Origin: Pimelobacter sp.
GTDB taxonomy: Bacteria > Actinomycetota > Actinomycetes > Propionibacteriales > Nocardioidaceae
NCBI GenBank assembly: GCA_002698575.1
Contig: NZZG01000186.1
Span: 35,058-99,057 of the forward strand
Length of the DNA: 64,000 nt
Direction: 5' to 3'
Below, piece by piece: positions 53,304 to 62,539 of the stretch. How positions within the stretch are numbered: position 1 is the first letter of the stretch; every line of letters starts with the position of its first letter. The notes below the pieces were generated by a model, which saw nothing but the letters and a program-made list of their open reading frames with translations, did not search any database and was not told the DNA's origin. A program made the translations under genes and the position numbers.

Positions 53304-54794
53304 TCAGCGCGAGACCCACCACCGCCGGGCGCGGGCGAGTGCCGTGGTGACCTGCTTGGTCGGGGTGGCCGCGAGGTCGGCCCGACCCTGGGCCAGGGAG
53401 GCCTTCCAGATACCGTCGGACCACGTCGGGTAGGCGTGGATCGCTCCGGCCATCGCCCGGCCCTTGAGGCCCTGCTGCCCGGCGAGCAGCGCCTCGGCCA
53501 ACGACTCGCCGGCGCGCGGGCCGACGATGGAGGCGCCGACGACGCGACCCTTCTGGTCGAGGACCAGCTGGGAGTAGCCGTGGGTGCGGCCCTCGGCGAC
53601 GGCACGGTCGACCTCGGAGTGCGGCACCGTGTGCACGCGCAGTCCCGGGCGGGAGTCGGCCGCGATGCCGAAGGAGGCGACCTCGGGCGAGGTGTAGGTG
53701 ACCCGTGGGATGACGTCGGGCCGCACCGTGCGCCTCAGGCCCAGGACGGCGTTGCTCGCCGCCAGGCTGCCGTGGTTGCCGGCCGTGTGGGTGAAGGGGG
53801 CGTACCCGGTCAGGTCTCCGGCCGCCCAGATCCGGGGGTTGGTGGTGCGCAGCCGCTGGTCCACCTCGATGTGGCCGGAGTCGGTGAGCGCGACCCCGGC
53901 CGCGGCGAGCCCGAGGGACGACGTGCGCGGGCTGCGACCGACCGCCACGAGGACCTGGTCGACCTCGACCTCGGAGCCGTCGTCGAGCAGCGCCACGCGG
54001 CGCCCGTCGCGACCGGTGTCGACGGAGGTGAGCCTGACCCCCGTCCGTACGTCGATCCCGTCGTCGCGGAAGGTGCGGGCGAGGATGTCCGCGGCGGGCG
54101 GGGCCTCACCGGGGATCAACCGCTCGGCCGCCTCGACGATGGTCACCGAGGAGCCGAGTCTCGCGAAGGCCTGCCCGAGCTCGCAGCCGATCGGACCGCC
54201 GCCGAGCACGAGGAGCCGGCGGGGGAGCTCGGTCAGGGACCACACGGAGTCGGAGGTGAGGGGCGCGGCGTCGGCGAGGCCGGGCAGGTCGGGCACCACC
54301 GGGGAGGAGCCCGTGGCCACGAGCGCCTGGGTGAAGGTGACGCGCTCGCCGTCGACCGTCGCCGACGTGGGACCCGTGAAGACCACGGTGCCCTGGGCGA
54401 CCGAGGCGCCGGCGGCGCGGATCGCTGCGGGGGAATCGACCGGCTCGATGGTGGTGATCGAGGCGCGCACGTGCTCCATCACGGCCTCGAAGTCCACCGA
54501 CACCGAGTCGACGTGGACGCCCAGGGAGGCCGCGGCCCGGGCATCGCCGGCGGCGTGCGCGGCGGCGAGCAGCGCCTTGCTCGGCACGCAACCGGTCCAC
54601 AGGCAGTCGCCGCCGGTGCGCTCGCGCTCGACGAGGAGGGTGGTGGCACCGAACCCGGCCGCGGTGTGGGCCGCCACGAGGCCGGCCGTGCCGCCGCCGA
54701 CGATCAGGAGGTCCCACGGCCGCGAGTCGGGGGCGGTCAGGGAGTCGGAGGACCACGCGGCTGCGGCGTGCGCCGTCCCGCCGGGCGTGCTCAT
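53304..54794 (-). CDS. FAD-dependent pyridine nucleotide-disulphide oxidoreductase (mercuric-reductase-like)
   Basis: 496 residues. FAD-binding LLIVGGGTAGLVAAHTAA, redox-active disulphide GGDCLWTGCVPSKALL (Cys-x4-Cys), NAD(P)-binding LVLGGGPIGCELGQAFARLG, and the second FAD site PRIWAAGDLTGYAPFTHTA are present. The C-terminal interface has AIHAYPTWSDG, the site of the H-x-Y-P-T partner His. The substrate is unknown. Related flavoproteins are fused to VTT domains in other bacteria, so the convergent TVP38-like gene is a meaningful neighbour. Its ATG overlaps the anti-sigma stop (ATGA), so it is coupled to the sigma operon. Confidence 0.88.
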   Translation of the reverse strand: MSTPGGTAHAAAAWSSDSLTAPDSRPWDLLIVGGGTAGLVAAHTAAGFGATTLLVERERTGGDCLWTGCVPSKALLAAAHAAGDARAAASLGVHVDSVSVDFEAVMEHVRASITTIEPVDSPAAIRAAGASVAQGTVVFTGPTSATVDGERVTFTQALVATGSSPVVPDLPGLADAAPLTSDSVWSLTELPRRLLVLGGGPIGCELGQAFARLGSSVTIVEAAERLIPGEAPPAADILARTFRDDGIDVRTGVRLTSVDTGRDGRRVALLDDGSEVEVDQVLVAVGRSPRTSSLGLAAAGVALTDSGHIEVDQRLRTTNPRIWAAGDLTGYAPFTHTAGNHGSLAASNAVLGLRRTVRPDVIPRVTYTSPEVASFGIAADSRPGLRVHTVPHSEVDRAVAEGRTHGYSQLVLDQKGRVVGASIVGPRAGESLAEALLAGQQGLKGRAMAGAIHAYPTWSDGIWKASLAQGRADLAATPTKQVTTALARARRWWVSR

Positions 54795-55054
54795 GCCGTC
54801 CCCGGACCGCGCAGCTGCGCGGCCATGGCGTCGAGGCGCTCGAGCGAGGCCGGGTCGGTGATCCGGCGCGCGTCGAGGTCGCGCAGGGCCTCACGCAGCC
54901 GGCGTCGCTCGGCCAGGTCGCCGGCACAGCGTCGGCACGTGGCGGCATGGCGCTCGACCCGACGTACGTCGGCGCTGCTCAGCACCGCGGACGGGTCGCC
55001 GTCGAGGTAGCGGTCGAGGCGTCGCGACGCCCACCAGCAGGTCGTCAGGTTCAT
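54791..55054 (-). CDS. Zinc-binding anti-sigma factor
   Basis: 87 residues. The ZAS motif is H-x3-C-x2-C: VERHAATCRRCAGDL (about residues 35-49), with CW near the N-terminus. No membrane segment, so it is a soluble anti-sigma factor like RsrA/RshA that could release its sigma partner on thiol oxidation; the sensing is inferred from the Cys/His cluster. The start overlaps the sigma stop by four bases, and the 3' end overlaps the flavoprotein gene. Confidence 0.87.
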   Translation of the reverse strand: MNLTTCWWASRRLDRYLDGDPSAVLSSADVRRVERHAATCRRCAGDLAERRRLREALRDLDARRITDPASLERLDAMAAQLRGPGTA

Positions 55055-55779
55055 CGCTTCTCCTCCTGGTCGTGACCCGGTCGGTGACCGGCACCCTCGG
55101 TGGTCGCTCCCGGGCGGTCGCGCGCGGCGCGTCGGGACCGTGGACGCCGTGACCGCAACGACTTGCGCAGGCGCGTGCGTCCTCGGCTCAGGCGCGACAT
55201 CACCGTCCCGACCGGTACGTCGAGCAGCTCGGCGGCCTCGGCGTAGGTGAGGCCGTTGACGTCGACCAGGAGCACGACGGTCCGGAAGCGGGGGTCGAGG
55301 GCCTGCAGCGCGACCTCGATGTCGCCGTCGAGCAGGCGCTCGTCGAGGACGTCCTCGGGAGAGACGACGCTGGCCCGCCCGAACGCGGGGCGACGGCGTT
55401 CGAGGGAGGCATCCTCCACGAGGTCGGGTCGGGTCCGGCGCAGGCTGTTCAGGTGCGTGCGACGCAGGATCGTCAGCAGCCACGCACGCGGGTGCCGGCC
55501 GTCGAAGCCGTCGATCGCACGGTAGGCGCGGATCAGGGTGTCCTGGACGACGTCCTCGGCGTCCGCCCACGAGCCGGTCAGGCTGTGGGCGACGCGCAGC
55601 AGCACCTCGATCTCGGGCTCGACCCACTGGGCGAAGCGGACATCGCCGGTCTCCGAGACCGACCGTGCGGCGCCGAGGTCCAGGTCGTCGCGAGCGTCGA
55701 GGGCATCCACGACGGGGTAACCCGGTGGCGCGCCCCGACCCTTCCCCTGGTCGCCCGGGTTCATCTCCTCGACGGACAT
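55051..55779 (-). CDS. ECF RNA polymerase sigma factor
   Basis: 242 residues. Region 2 reads HSLTGSWADAEDVVQDTLIRAYRAIDGFDGRHPRAWLLTILRRTHLNSLRR (about 60-115). Region 4 is LDPRFRTVVLLVDVNGLTYAEAAELLDVPVGTVMSRLSRGRTRLRK (about 155-205). The N-terminal ~50 residues are unrelated to the fold, and the C-terminus is Arg-rich. It is encoded with a zinc anti-sigma factor and a flavoprotein, a typical layout for oxidative or envelope stress control. Ten bases separate it from the HIT-like gene upstream. Confidence 0.92.
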   Translation of the reverse strand: MSVEEMNPGDQGKGRGAPPGYPVVDALDARDDLDLGAARSVSETGDVRFAQWVEPEIEVLLRVAHSLTGSWADAEDVVQDTLIRAYRAIDGFDGRHPRAWLLTILRRTHLNSLRRTRPDLVEDASLERRRPAFGRASVVSPEDVLDERLLDGDIEVALQALDPRFRTVVLLVDVNGLTYAEAAELLDVPVGTVMSRLSRGRTRLRKSLRSRRPRSRRAARDRPGATTEGAGHRPGHDQEEKR

Positions 55780-55789
55780 CGCCGGCGGG

Positions 55790-56410
55790 TCAGACCCGCG
55801 CCTCGCCGCCCCAGTTGGCCAGCTTCTCCGCCACGGTGCTCAGGTCGTCGCGCCACACGGCCTCCGGACCGGGAGGGATGATGTCGTCCCACTCCATCGC
55901 CGGCGAGCCGAGCACGTTGGTCAGTCGTGCGGTGCGGGCCCAGAACGACTGGTGGAAGTGCGAGCCGCCGTCGCCCCACCGGTTGACGTGGACGCGCCCG
56001 ATCTCGGGGAGGTTCTCCATGATCCGCACCAGCCGGTTGGTGATCCGCCCGAGCTGGGAGGCCTGGTCGTCGTCGAGGGTGCCCAGGTCGAGGTGCTCGC
56101 GCGTGCTCAGGCTCAGCACGATCGGCAGTCCGGAGGGGGCGCCGCCGTGGCTCAGCACCCAGGTCTCGTCCTCCCAGACGATCCGGGCGGGGTCGAAGCC
56201 CTCCGTGCAGGCCTGGCACGGGGCGCCGTCGCCCTCCCCGCCACGGGTCGGCTCGTCGGAGGGTGGCGCCAGGGTGCGGGGCACGATCGCGCCGTCGACC
56301 ACCTCCCACGGGAAGATGTCCCACTCGCCCGAGGGGGGCATCGGCAGGTGGCCGTCAGCGCCGACGGCGGCGACGACCCGGGCGTAGACCTCTTCGGCAG
56401 ACTCCGGCAT
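55790..56410 (-). CDS. HIT-like (histidine triad superfamily) protein
   Basis: 206 residues. The C-terminal half has GRVHVNRWGDGGSHFHQSFWAR, the H-x-H pattern of HIT/GalT-like hydrolases or transferases. A Cys pair (PCQAC) in the middle could bind zinc. The N-terminus SAEEVYARVVAAVGADGHLPMPPSGEWDIFPWEV is conserved in actinobacterial relatives. The reaction is unknown. It precedes the sigma factor by ten bases, same strand. ATG 56410; its upstream neighbour purC is divergent. Confidence 0.77.
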   Translation of the reverse strand: MPESAEEVYARVVAAVGADGHLPMPPSGEWDIFPWEVVDGAIVPRTLAPPSDEPTRGGEGDGAPCQACTEGFDPARIVWEDETWVLSHGGAPSGLPIVLSLSTREHLDLGTLDDDQASQLGRITNRLVRIMENLPEIGRVHVNRWGDGGSHFHQSFWARTARLTNVLGSPAMEWDDIIPPGPEAVWRDDLSTVAEKLANWGGEARV

Positions 56411-56523
56411 GGGCTCACTGTGCCACTGGCCGTGTCCGCCGACGATGCGAGGGTCTCCCAGGGTGCGGGCGCGACCGGGGACGGGCACCCCGGGGTGGGT
56501 CCGGGTGTCCCTAGACTCGCCCC

Positions 56524-57456
56524 GTGCTCAACATCCCCGCAGCCCCCGCCCTCGACGGTGCCCGGCACCTGCACTCCGGCAAGGTGCGCGACCTGTACGA
56601 GGTCGTCGAGGGCCCCCAGGCAGGCCACCTGCTGATGGTCGCGAGCGACCGGATCTCGATCTTCGACTTCGTGCTCGACACCACGATCCCCGACAAGGGC
56701 GAGATCCTGACGCGGATGTCGCTGTGGTGGTTCGAGCAGCTGCGCGACCTGGTGCCCAGCCACGTGGTGTCCACCGACGTGCCCGAGGACGTCCGCGGCC
56801 GCGCCGTCATCTGCGAGCGCCTCGACATGTACCCCGTCGAGTGCGTGGCGCGCGGCTACCTGACCGGGTCGGGGCTCCTCGACTACCGCGCCACCGGCGA
56901 GGTGTGCGGCATCGCGCTGCCGCCCGACCTGGTGGACGGAAGCCGTCTCCCGGAGCCGATCTTCACACCGGCCACCAAGGCCGATCTCGGCGACCACGAC
57001 GAGAACGTCTCCTACGCCGCGGTGGAGTCCACCGTCGGTGCCGACCACGCGGCCGCCCTGCGCGAGCTCACGCTGCAGGTCTACGCGCGGGCCGAGCAGG
57101 TCGCCCGCGAGCAGGGGATCATCCTGGCCGACACCAAGCTCGAGTTCGGCCGCAGGCCCGCGGGGGGTGCCGCCGACGCCCCCGACGGCGGGACCGGCGG
57201 GACCGGCGGGATCGTGCTGGGTGACGAGGTGCTCACCCCCGACTCGTCGCGGTTCTGGCCGGCCGAGGACTGGGTGCCCGGCCGTGCACAGGCCTCCTAC
57301 GACAAGCAGATCGTGCGCGACTGGGCGTTGTCGGCGTCGTCCGGGTGGGACCGATCCTCCGGCGAGGCGCCCCCGCCGCTCCCGGAGGAGGTCATCGACC
57401 TCACCCGGGCCCGCTACCTCGAGGCCTACGAGCTGTTGACGGGCGAGAGCTGGTGA
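56524..57456 (+). CDS. purC: SAICAR synthetase
   Basis: 310 residues. It joins aspartate to CAIR in purine synthesis. Motifs: HSGKVRDLYEV, VASDRISIFDFVLDTTIPDKG, VECVARGYLTGSG, GIILADTKLEFG and DSSRFWPAEDW. A Gly/Asp-rich low-complexity insertion (about residues 220-236) is unusual. TAGACT (56512-56517) ends six bases before GTG 56524. The SRPBCC gene overlaps its stop. Confidence 0.96.
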   Translation: MLNIPAAPALDGARHLHSGKVRDLYEVVEGPQAGHLLMVASDRISIFDFVLDTTIPDKGEILTRMSLWWFEQLRDLVPSHVVSTDVPEDVRGRAVICERLDMYPVECVARGYLTGSGLLDYRATGEVCGIALPPDLVDGSRLPEPIFTPATKADLGDHDENVSYAAVESTVGADHAAALRELTLQVYARAEQVAREQGIILADTKLEFGRRPAGGAADAPDGGTGGTGGIVLGDEVLTPDSSRFWPAEDWVPGRAQASYDKQIVRDWALSASSGWDRSSGEAPPPLPEEVIDLTRARYLEAYELLTGESW

Positions 57457-57875
57457 GCCCGCGGGCGGTGCGGTTCCCGGTCTCGTGCGAGGTCGCCTAC
57501 GACTACCTCGTGGCGCCCGACAACCGCGCCTCCTGGCAGTCCAGCCTGCGCAACGTCGAGGACGTGATGGGTCACGACGGGCTCGTCGGTCAGTCGTGGA
57601 CCGACGTGACGGGTGTCGGGATCAGGCCGCGGATGGAGCTCACCGACGCCGATCGGCCCCACCGGTGGTCCGAGTCCGGCACCTGGGGCCGGTTCAAGGC
57701 CACCCTGACCCTCACGTTCGTGGCCGTGGGCGCCGCGACGTGCGACGTCGAGGCCACCCTGGAGGTCCGCGCCTCCGGCCTGCTCAGGCCCCTGGGTCTG
57801 CCGGCCAACCGCCTGGCCCCGCTCGCCGTACGCTCCGACCTGCGCCGGGCTGCGGACATCCTCGGTCGTGGGTGA
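57453..57875 (+). CDS. SRPBCC-family protein
   Basis: 140 residues with a START-like fold: AVRFPVSCEVAYDYLVAPDNRASWQSSLRNVEDV, GQSWTDVTGVGIRPRMELTD and RFKATLTLTFVAVGAATCDVEATLEVRA. It probably binds a hydrophobic ligand. GTG 57453 overlaps the purC stop by four bases, and its stop overlaps the MMPL gene by eight, so it is in the purC operon. Any role in purine synthesis is not supported. Confidence 0.83.
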   Translation: MSPRAVRFPVSCEVAYDYLVAPDNRASWQSSLRNVEDVMGHDGLVGQSWTDVTGVGIRPRMELTDADRPHRWSESGTWGRFKATLTLTFVAVGAATCDVEATLEVRASGLLRPLGLPANRLAPLAVRSDLRRAADILGRG

Positions 57876-59976
57876 GCCGGTGCGCTCCCTGCCGCACCTG
57901 GTCGGGCGCCGCCTGAGCCGGGTGGTCGTCCTGATCGCCGTGATCCTCTCCGGGCTGCTGCTGGGAGCCGGGATCGAGGCGCAGGAGGCCGACAACTCCA
58001 CGGCGAACCTGCCGACCGATGCCGAGTCGGCGGTGGCGGCACGGGTCCAGGAGCGTCTCGGCACGGCGGAGTTCACGCCGGCCATCGTCGTGTTCGACCG
58101 CGGCGGAGACGCCCTGACGGACGAGGACCGCGACGTCGTGCAGAGGAAGCTCTCCGAGCTCCAGGAGCTCGCCGCCCCGGGCCAGCAGGTCTTCCCGGTC
58201 CTCGCCGAGGACGGGCAGGCCGCCTTCGTCGGCGTACCGATCAGCGCCGAGACCCCGGAGGAGGAGCTCGCCGAGCCCGTCGCAGCGCTGCGCGACGCGG
58301 CCGCGGAGGGGCTGCCGGAGGGGCTCCGGGCGCAGGTCACCGGCGGCCCGGCGTTCATCGTCGACCTGTCGCAGGTCTTCGACGGTGCCGACGTGCGGCT
58401 CCTGGCCGTGACCGCCTCCGTGGTGGCGCTGCTCCTGCTGCTCACCTACCGCAGCCCGTGGCTGTGGCTGGTCCCGCTGAGCGTGGTCGGCGTCGCCGAC
58501 CAGGTCGCCGTCCAGGTCGTCGCCGCAGCGACGCAGGTCTTCGGCTTCTCCACCGACGGCGCCTCGGTCGGGATCACCTCGGTGCTGGTCTTCGGGGCGG
58601 GCACCAACTACGCCCTGCTGCTGATCGCCCGCTACCGGGAGGAGCTGCGCCTGGTCGAGGACCGCTACGACGCGATGCGCCGTGCTGTCGACCGAGCCGC
58701 CCCCGCCATCCTGGCGAGCTCCGGCACGGTCGTGCTCGCCCTGCTCTGCCTGGGGTTGGCCGACAACCCCACCAGTCGCAACATCGGCTTCGGGGGAGCG
58801 CTCGGCATCGCGACCGCCGTCGGCTATGCGTTGCTGGTCCTGCCCGCGGCGATGACGTGCTTCGGCAGGGGCCTGTTCTGGCCCTTCGTGCCGCGCGTGG
58901 GCGACGCGGACCCGACACGATCGGGCCTGTGGGCCCGGGTGGGACACGCGGTGACCGCACGACCCGTCGTGGTCGCGGTGGCCGGCACCCTGGTGATCCT
59001 CGTCTGTGCGGGCCCGGCGCTGGGGGTGAAGGTCGGGCTGTCGGAGACCGAGCAGTTCCGCGCGGAGCCGGAGGCGGTCACCGGGCAGCTGGTGCTCGCC
59101 GAGCACTTCCCGGCAGGCTCGTCGCAGCCCACCACCGTGATCGTGGCGACCGAGGACCGCGACCGGGTGGAGAGCGGCGTCGCCCGGGTCCAGGGCGTGC
59201 AGCGCGTGGAGTCCGCCGGCGAGGGTGAGGGCTCGGCCGTCCTGTCGGTCGTGCTCGACGCGGAGCCCGCGTCGGCCGATGCCTTCGCCGTCGTCGAGGA
59301 GATCCGTGCGGTGGCCGCGCAGCAGTCCCCCGGCGCGCTGGTCGGAGGCCCCGATGCCGAGGCGCTGGACGCCTCCGACGCCGCGGCGCGCGACCAGCTG
59401 CTGATCATCCCCCTGATCCTCGTGGTGGTGACGCTGGTGCTGCTCGTGCTGCTCCGCTCGGTCGTGGCCGCCGCGATCCTGGTGCTGACCGTGGTCGCGA
59501 CGTACGGCGCCAGCCTCGGCGCCAGCTGGGTGGCCTTCCGCACCTTCTTCGACTTCCCGGCCCTGGACCTGAGCGTCCCGCTGCTGGGCTTCCTCTTCCT
59601 CGTGGCCCTCGGGGTCGACTACAACATCTTCCTCATCACCCGTGCCAAGGAGGAGGCCGAGGAGCACGAGACCAAGGAGGCGATCGCGACGGCGCTCGCC
59701 GTGACGGGCGGGGTGATCACCAGTGCCGGTGTGCTGCTGGCAGCCGTCTTCACGGTGCTCGGTGTGCTCCCGCTGATCACGCTGACCCAGATCGGGGTCA
59801 TCGTGGGCTTCGGGGTCCTGCTCGACACCCTGCTGGTGCGCAGCGTGCTGGTGCCGGCGCTGGTGACCCTGCTCGGCCGCCGGTTCTGGTGGCCCGGACG
59901 GCTGTCGCGCGATGGCCGTCACGATGGCCGGCAGGATGGCCGGCAGGGGTCCCCGGCCGGCCACGTGGCCGACTGA
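57868..59976 (+). CDS. MMPL/RND-type membrane transporter
   Basis: 702 residues, about twelve membrane helices in two repeats. Each half has a large periplasmic-side loop after its first helix and a five-helix block (VTASVVALLLLLTYRSP ... TSVLVFGAGTNYALLLIARYREEL; IPLILVVVTLVLLVLLRSV ... ALGVDYNIFLITRAKEEAEE). The G-x-D/T-Y-N/A motifs in these blocks are the proton-relay positions of MMPL proteins. It probably exports a lipid or hydrophobic compound. GTG 57868 or the in-frame GTG 57880 could be the start. The C-terminus is His/Arg/Gly-rich. Confidence 0.9.
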   Translation: MGEPVRSLPHLVGRRLSRVVVLIAVILSGLLLGAGIEAQEADNSTANLPTDAESAVAARVQERLGTAEFTPAIVVFDRGGDALTDEDRDVVQRKLSELQELAAPGQQVFPVLAEDGQAAFVGVPISAETPEEELAEPVAALRDAAAEGLPEGLRAQVTGGPAFIVDLSQVFDGADVRLLAVTASVVALLLLLTYRSPWLWLVPLSVVGVADQVAVQVVAAATQVFGFSTDGASVGITSVLVFGAGTNYALLLIARYREELRLVEDRYDAMRRAVDRAAPAILASSGTVVLALLCLGLADNPTSRNIGFGGALGIATAVGYALLVLPAAMTCFGRGLFWPFVPRVGDADPTRSGLWARVGHAVTARPVVVAVAGTLVILVCAGPALGVKVGLSETEQFRAEPEAVTGQLVLAEHFPAGSSQPTTVIVATEDRDRVESGVARVQGVQRVESAGEGEGSAVLSVVLDAEPASADAFAVVEEIRAVAAQQSPGALVGGPDAEALDASDAAARDQLLIIPLILVVVTLVLLVLLRSVVAAAILVLTVVATYGASLGASWVAFRTFFDFPALDLSVPLLGFLFLVALGVDYNIFLITRAKEEAEEHETKEAIATALAVTGGVITSAGVLLAAVFTVLGVLPLITLTQIGVIVGFGVLLDTLLVRSVLVPALVTLLGRRFWWPGRLSRDGRHDGRQDGRQGSPAGHVAD

Positions 59977-60015
59977 TCGTGGCGCCCGTCACCGTCACCT
60001 GATTAGGTTGGGCCC

Positions 60016-61581
60016 GTGACCTCCTACAACCTCGCCAGCCTCCTCGAAGAGACCACCGCCGCTCACCCCGAGCGCGAAGCGATCGTGTTCGGCGACACCC
60101 GTCTGAGCTACGCGCAGGTCAACGGTGCCGCCAACCAGGTGGCCAACCTGCTCGTCGAGCGCGGGATCAAGCCGGGCGACAAGGTGGCCCTGAGCTGCCC
60201 CAACCTCCCGTACTTCACGATCGTCTACTACGGCATCCTCAAGGCCGGCGGGACGGTCGTGCCGCTCAACGTCCTGCTCAAGGGGCGCGAGGTGGCCTAC
60301 CACCTCGGCGACTCCGACGCGAAGGCCTACTTCTGCTTCCAGGGCACGCCCGAGCTCGCGATCGGTGCCGAGGGGTACGCCGGCTTCGGCGAGGCCGAGG
60401 GCTGCGAGCACTTCTTCATGATCACCGCCGACCCGACCGCGTCCTCGCCGATCGACGGCACCGAGACGATGGCCGCCGCGATGGGCGCTCAGGCGCCGAC
60501 GTTCGAGACCGTCGCCACCGACGAGGACGACACGGCCGTCATCCTCTACACCTCCGGCACGACCGGTCAGCCCAAGGGCGCCGAGCTGCGCCACCGCAAC
60601 ATGCGCGACAACGCGCGCTCCGGTGAGGAACTCTTCGGGGCGGGCACGACCGAGAAGCCCGACACCTACATCTGCGTGCTGCCGCTCTTCCACTCCTTCG
60701 GCCAGACGGTCATCCAGAACGGCGCCTTCGCCTTCGGCGGCACCGTCGTGATGCTGCCCCGCTTCGAGGCCGACGCGGCGCTCAAGCTGATGGCCAAGGA
60801 GAAGATCACGTTCTTCGCCGGTGTCCCGACGATGTACTGGGGACTCCTCGGCGCTTTGGACGACTCGGGCGTGGACGTCAAGGAGCTCGCGGGCAACCTG
60901 CGCGTCTCGGTCGCCGGGGGGTCGGCGCTCCCGGTGGAGGTCCACAAGGAGTTCGAGCGCCGCTTCGGCGTCACCATCCTCGAGGGCTACGGGCTCTCCG
61001 AGACCTCACCGGTCGCCAGCTTCAGCAAGTACGGCGAGGACGTGCGCGTGGGCTCGATCGGGACCCCGATCCCCGGGGTGGAGATGAAGCTGCTGGCGCC
61101 GGAGAGCTGGGAGGAGATCGGTCCCGACGACGAGATCGGCGAGATCGCCATCAAGGGCCACAACATCATGAAGGGCTACTACGGTCGCCCCGACGCGACC
61201 GCCGACTCGATCCAGGACGGCTGGTTCCGCTCGGGCGACCTCGGTCGCAAGGACGAGGACGGCTGGTACTACATCGTCGACCGTTCCAAGGACATGATCA
61301 TCCGCGGCGGCTACAACGTCTACCCGCGCGAGATCGAGGAGGTGCTGATGACGCACCCCGACGTCTCGCTCGCCGCGGTCATCGGCGTGCCTCACGAGAG
61401 CCACGGCGAGGAGATCAAGGCCGTGGTGATCCTGGAGAAGGACGCGAGCCTCACCGAGGACGAACTGGTCGCGTGGGGCAAGGAGCAGATGGCCTCCTAC
61501 AAGTACCCGCGCCTGGTGGAGTTCGTCGGCGACCTGCCGATGACGGCCACCGGCAAGATCCTCAAGCGCGAGCTCTCCTGA
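60016..61581 (+). CDS. Long-chain fatty acyl-CoA ligase (FadD-type)
   Basis: 521 residues. AMP-binding loop ILYTSGTTGQPKGAEL, adenine motif EGYGLSETSPV, GWFRSGDLGRKDEDGWYYIVDRSKDMIIRGGYNVYPREIE (hinge) and C-terminal MTATGKILKREL with the catalytic Lys. It activates a fatty acid with ATP and CoA. Its relation to the upstream MMPL gene is uncertain, although lipid-handling pairs of this kind occur. TAGGTT (60004-60009) ends six bases before GTG 60016, so it has its own leaderless promoter. Confidence 0.9.
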   Translation: MTSYNLASLLEETTAAHPEREAIVFGDTRLSYAQVNGAANQVANLLVERGIKPGDKVALSCPNLPYFTIVYYGILKAGGTVVPLNVLLKGREVAYHLGDSDAKAYFCFQGTPELAIGAEGYAGFGEAEGCEHFFMITADPTASSPIDGTETMAAAMGAQAPTFETVATDEDDTAVILYTSGTTGQPKGAELRHRNMRDNARSGEELFGAGTTEKPDTYICVLPLFHSFGQTVIQNGAFAFGGTVVMLPRFEADAALKLMAKEKITFFAGVPTMYWGLLGALDDSGVDVKELAGNLRVSVAGGSALPVEVHKEFERRFGVTILEGYGLSETSPVASFSKYGEDVRVGSIGTPIPGVEMKLLAPESWEEIGPDDEIGEIAIKGHNIMKGYYGRPDATADSIQDGWFRSGDLGRKDEDGWYYIVDRSKDMIIRGGYNVYPREIEEVLMTHPDVSLAAVIGVPHESHGEEIKAVVILEKDASLTEDELVAWGKEQMASYKYPRLVEFVGDLPMTATGKILKRELS

Positions 61582-61592
61582 GGGCGCTGCCG

Positions 61593-61793
61593 GTGTCGGC
61601 ACGCGTACGCCGGGTCCTGCTGCTGGTCCTCGGCTCGCTGATGTTCGCCGTCGGCGCGCTGTGGACCTTCCAGGGCCTGGGCTACATCGACGACACCTCG
61701 ATGAGCGACGTCGAGGTGTTCGCGGTCATCGGACCCCTGGTGGCCGGTCTGGGCGTGGCGTTGGCGATGGTGGCCTTCCGGCGGGCAGATTGA
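61593..61793 (+). CDS. Small two-helix membrane protein
   Basis: 66 residues from GTG 61593: RRVLLLVLGSLMFAVGALWTFQGLGYI, then FAVIGPLVAGLGVALAMVAF, two membrane helices joined by an acidic loop. Similar small proteins are common in actinobacteria; function unknown. It starts 11 bases after the ligase stop and overlaps the next gene by four. Confidence 0.72.
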   Translation: MSARVRRVLLLVLGSLMFAVGALWTFQGLGYIDDTSMSDVEVFAVIGPLVAGLGVALAMVAFRRAD

Positions 61794-62539
61794 CCCCATC
61801 GGACTCACCCGACTACGCCGAGCCGGCGGTGCTCGGGTCCTCGCGCGCCGCGCGGCGCGACACGCGTCCCGACGTACGGCTCTGGGGCGGCCGGGGTCGT
61901 CGGGTCCTGCAGTGGGCCTGCGCCGCAGGCGCACTCCTCCTCCCGGCCGCGCTGGTCGTGGTGCTGCTGAGCGACCGACCCGGCGCCGCGTCGCCCGAGG
62001 CGGCCGTCGAGCAGCTGCTGGGCGGCATCGCCGACCTCGACGGCGCGGCCATCGTCGGCGTGGTGTCTCCCGACGAGGTGGCAGATGTCGGTCGCGCCGA
62101 CGATGCCTACTCCCGGCTCGCGTCGCGGGTCGTGCGGGAGGGCGAGGTCCCGCCGGTCGAGGTGGACCGCGTCCTGGCCGCGGCCGAGGGGCAGCTCGGT
62201 GGCTCCGCCGGACGTGCCTCCCTGGCGGTCCTCGCGGCGGTCGACCTGGAGCTCGGCGGGCTCGACCTCGCCGTCGAGGAGGTCGATGACACCACGGTGC
62301 GGGTCTACCTGCTCGCCGGCACGCTCGCGGTCGACGTCGACGCCGACAGGTTGCCGGGCGAGGCGGTGATCGACGGCCGAGGACCGGGCGGTGGCCGGGC
62401 GTCGTACGACATGGCCCTCGCCGAGGGGTGGCAGCGCGACGGCGAGGAGTTCCAGGCCTACCTGGTCACCGTCGAGGTCGACGGTCGGTGGTTCGTCAGC
62501 CTGGAGGCCAGCGCCGACGACCTCCTGGGCCCGGCGTGA
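61790..62539 (+). CDS. Membrane-anchored protein, unknown function
   Basis: About 249 residues. One membrane segment (WACAAGALLLPAALVVVLLS, about 42-61) is followed by an acidic extracytoplasmic domain (PEAAVEQLLGGIADLDGAAIVGVVSPDEVADV). No family is recognised. The start is uncertain: TTG 61790 overlaps the previous stop and keeps the N-terminal region, and no better codon is visible. It overlaps the next gene at its 3' end. Confidence 0.62.
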   Translation: MTPSDSPDYAEPAVLGSSRAARRDTRPDVRLWGGRGRRVLQWACAAGALLLPAALVVVLLSDRPGAASPEAAVEQLLGGIADLDGAAIVGVVSPDEVADVGRADDAYSRLASRVVREGEVPPVEVDRVLAAAEGQLGGSAGRASLAVLAAVDLELGGLDLAVEEVDDTTVRVYLLAGTLAVDVDADRLPGEAVIDGRGPGGGRASYDMALAEGWQRDGEEFQAYLVTVEVDGRWFVSLEASADDLLGPA

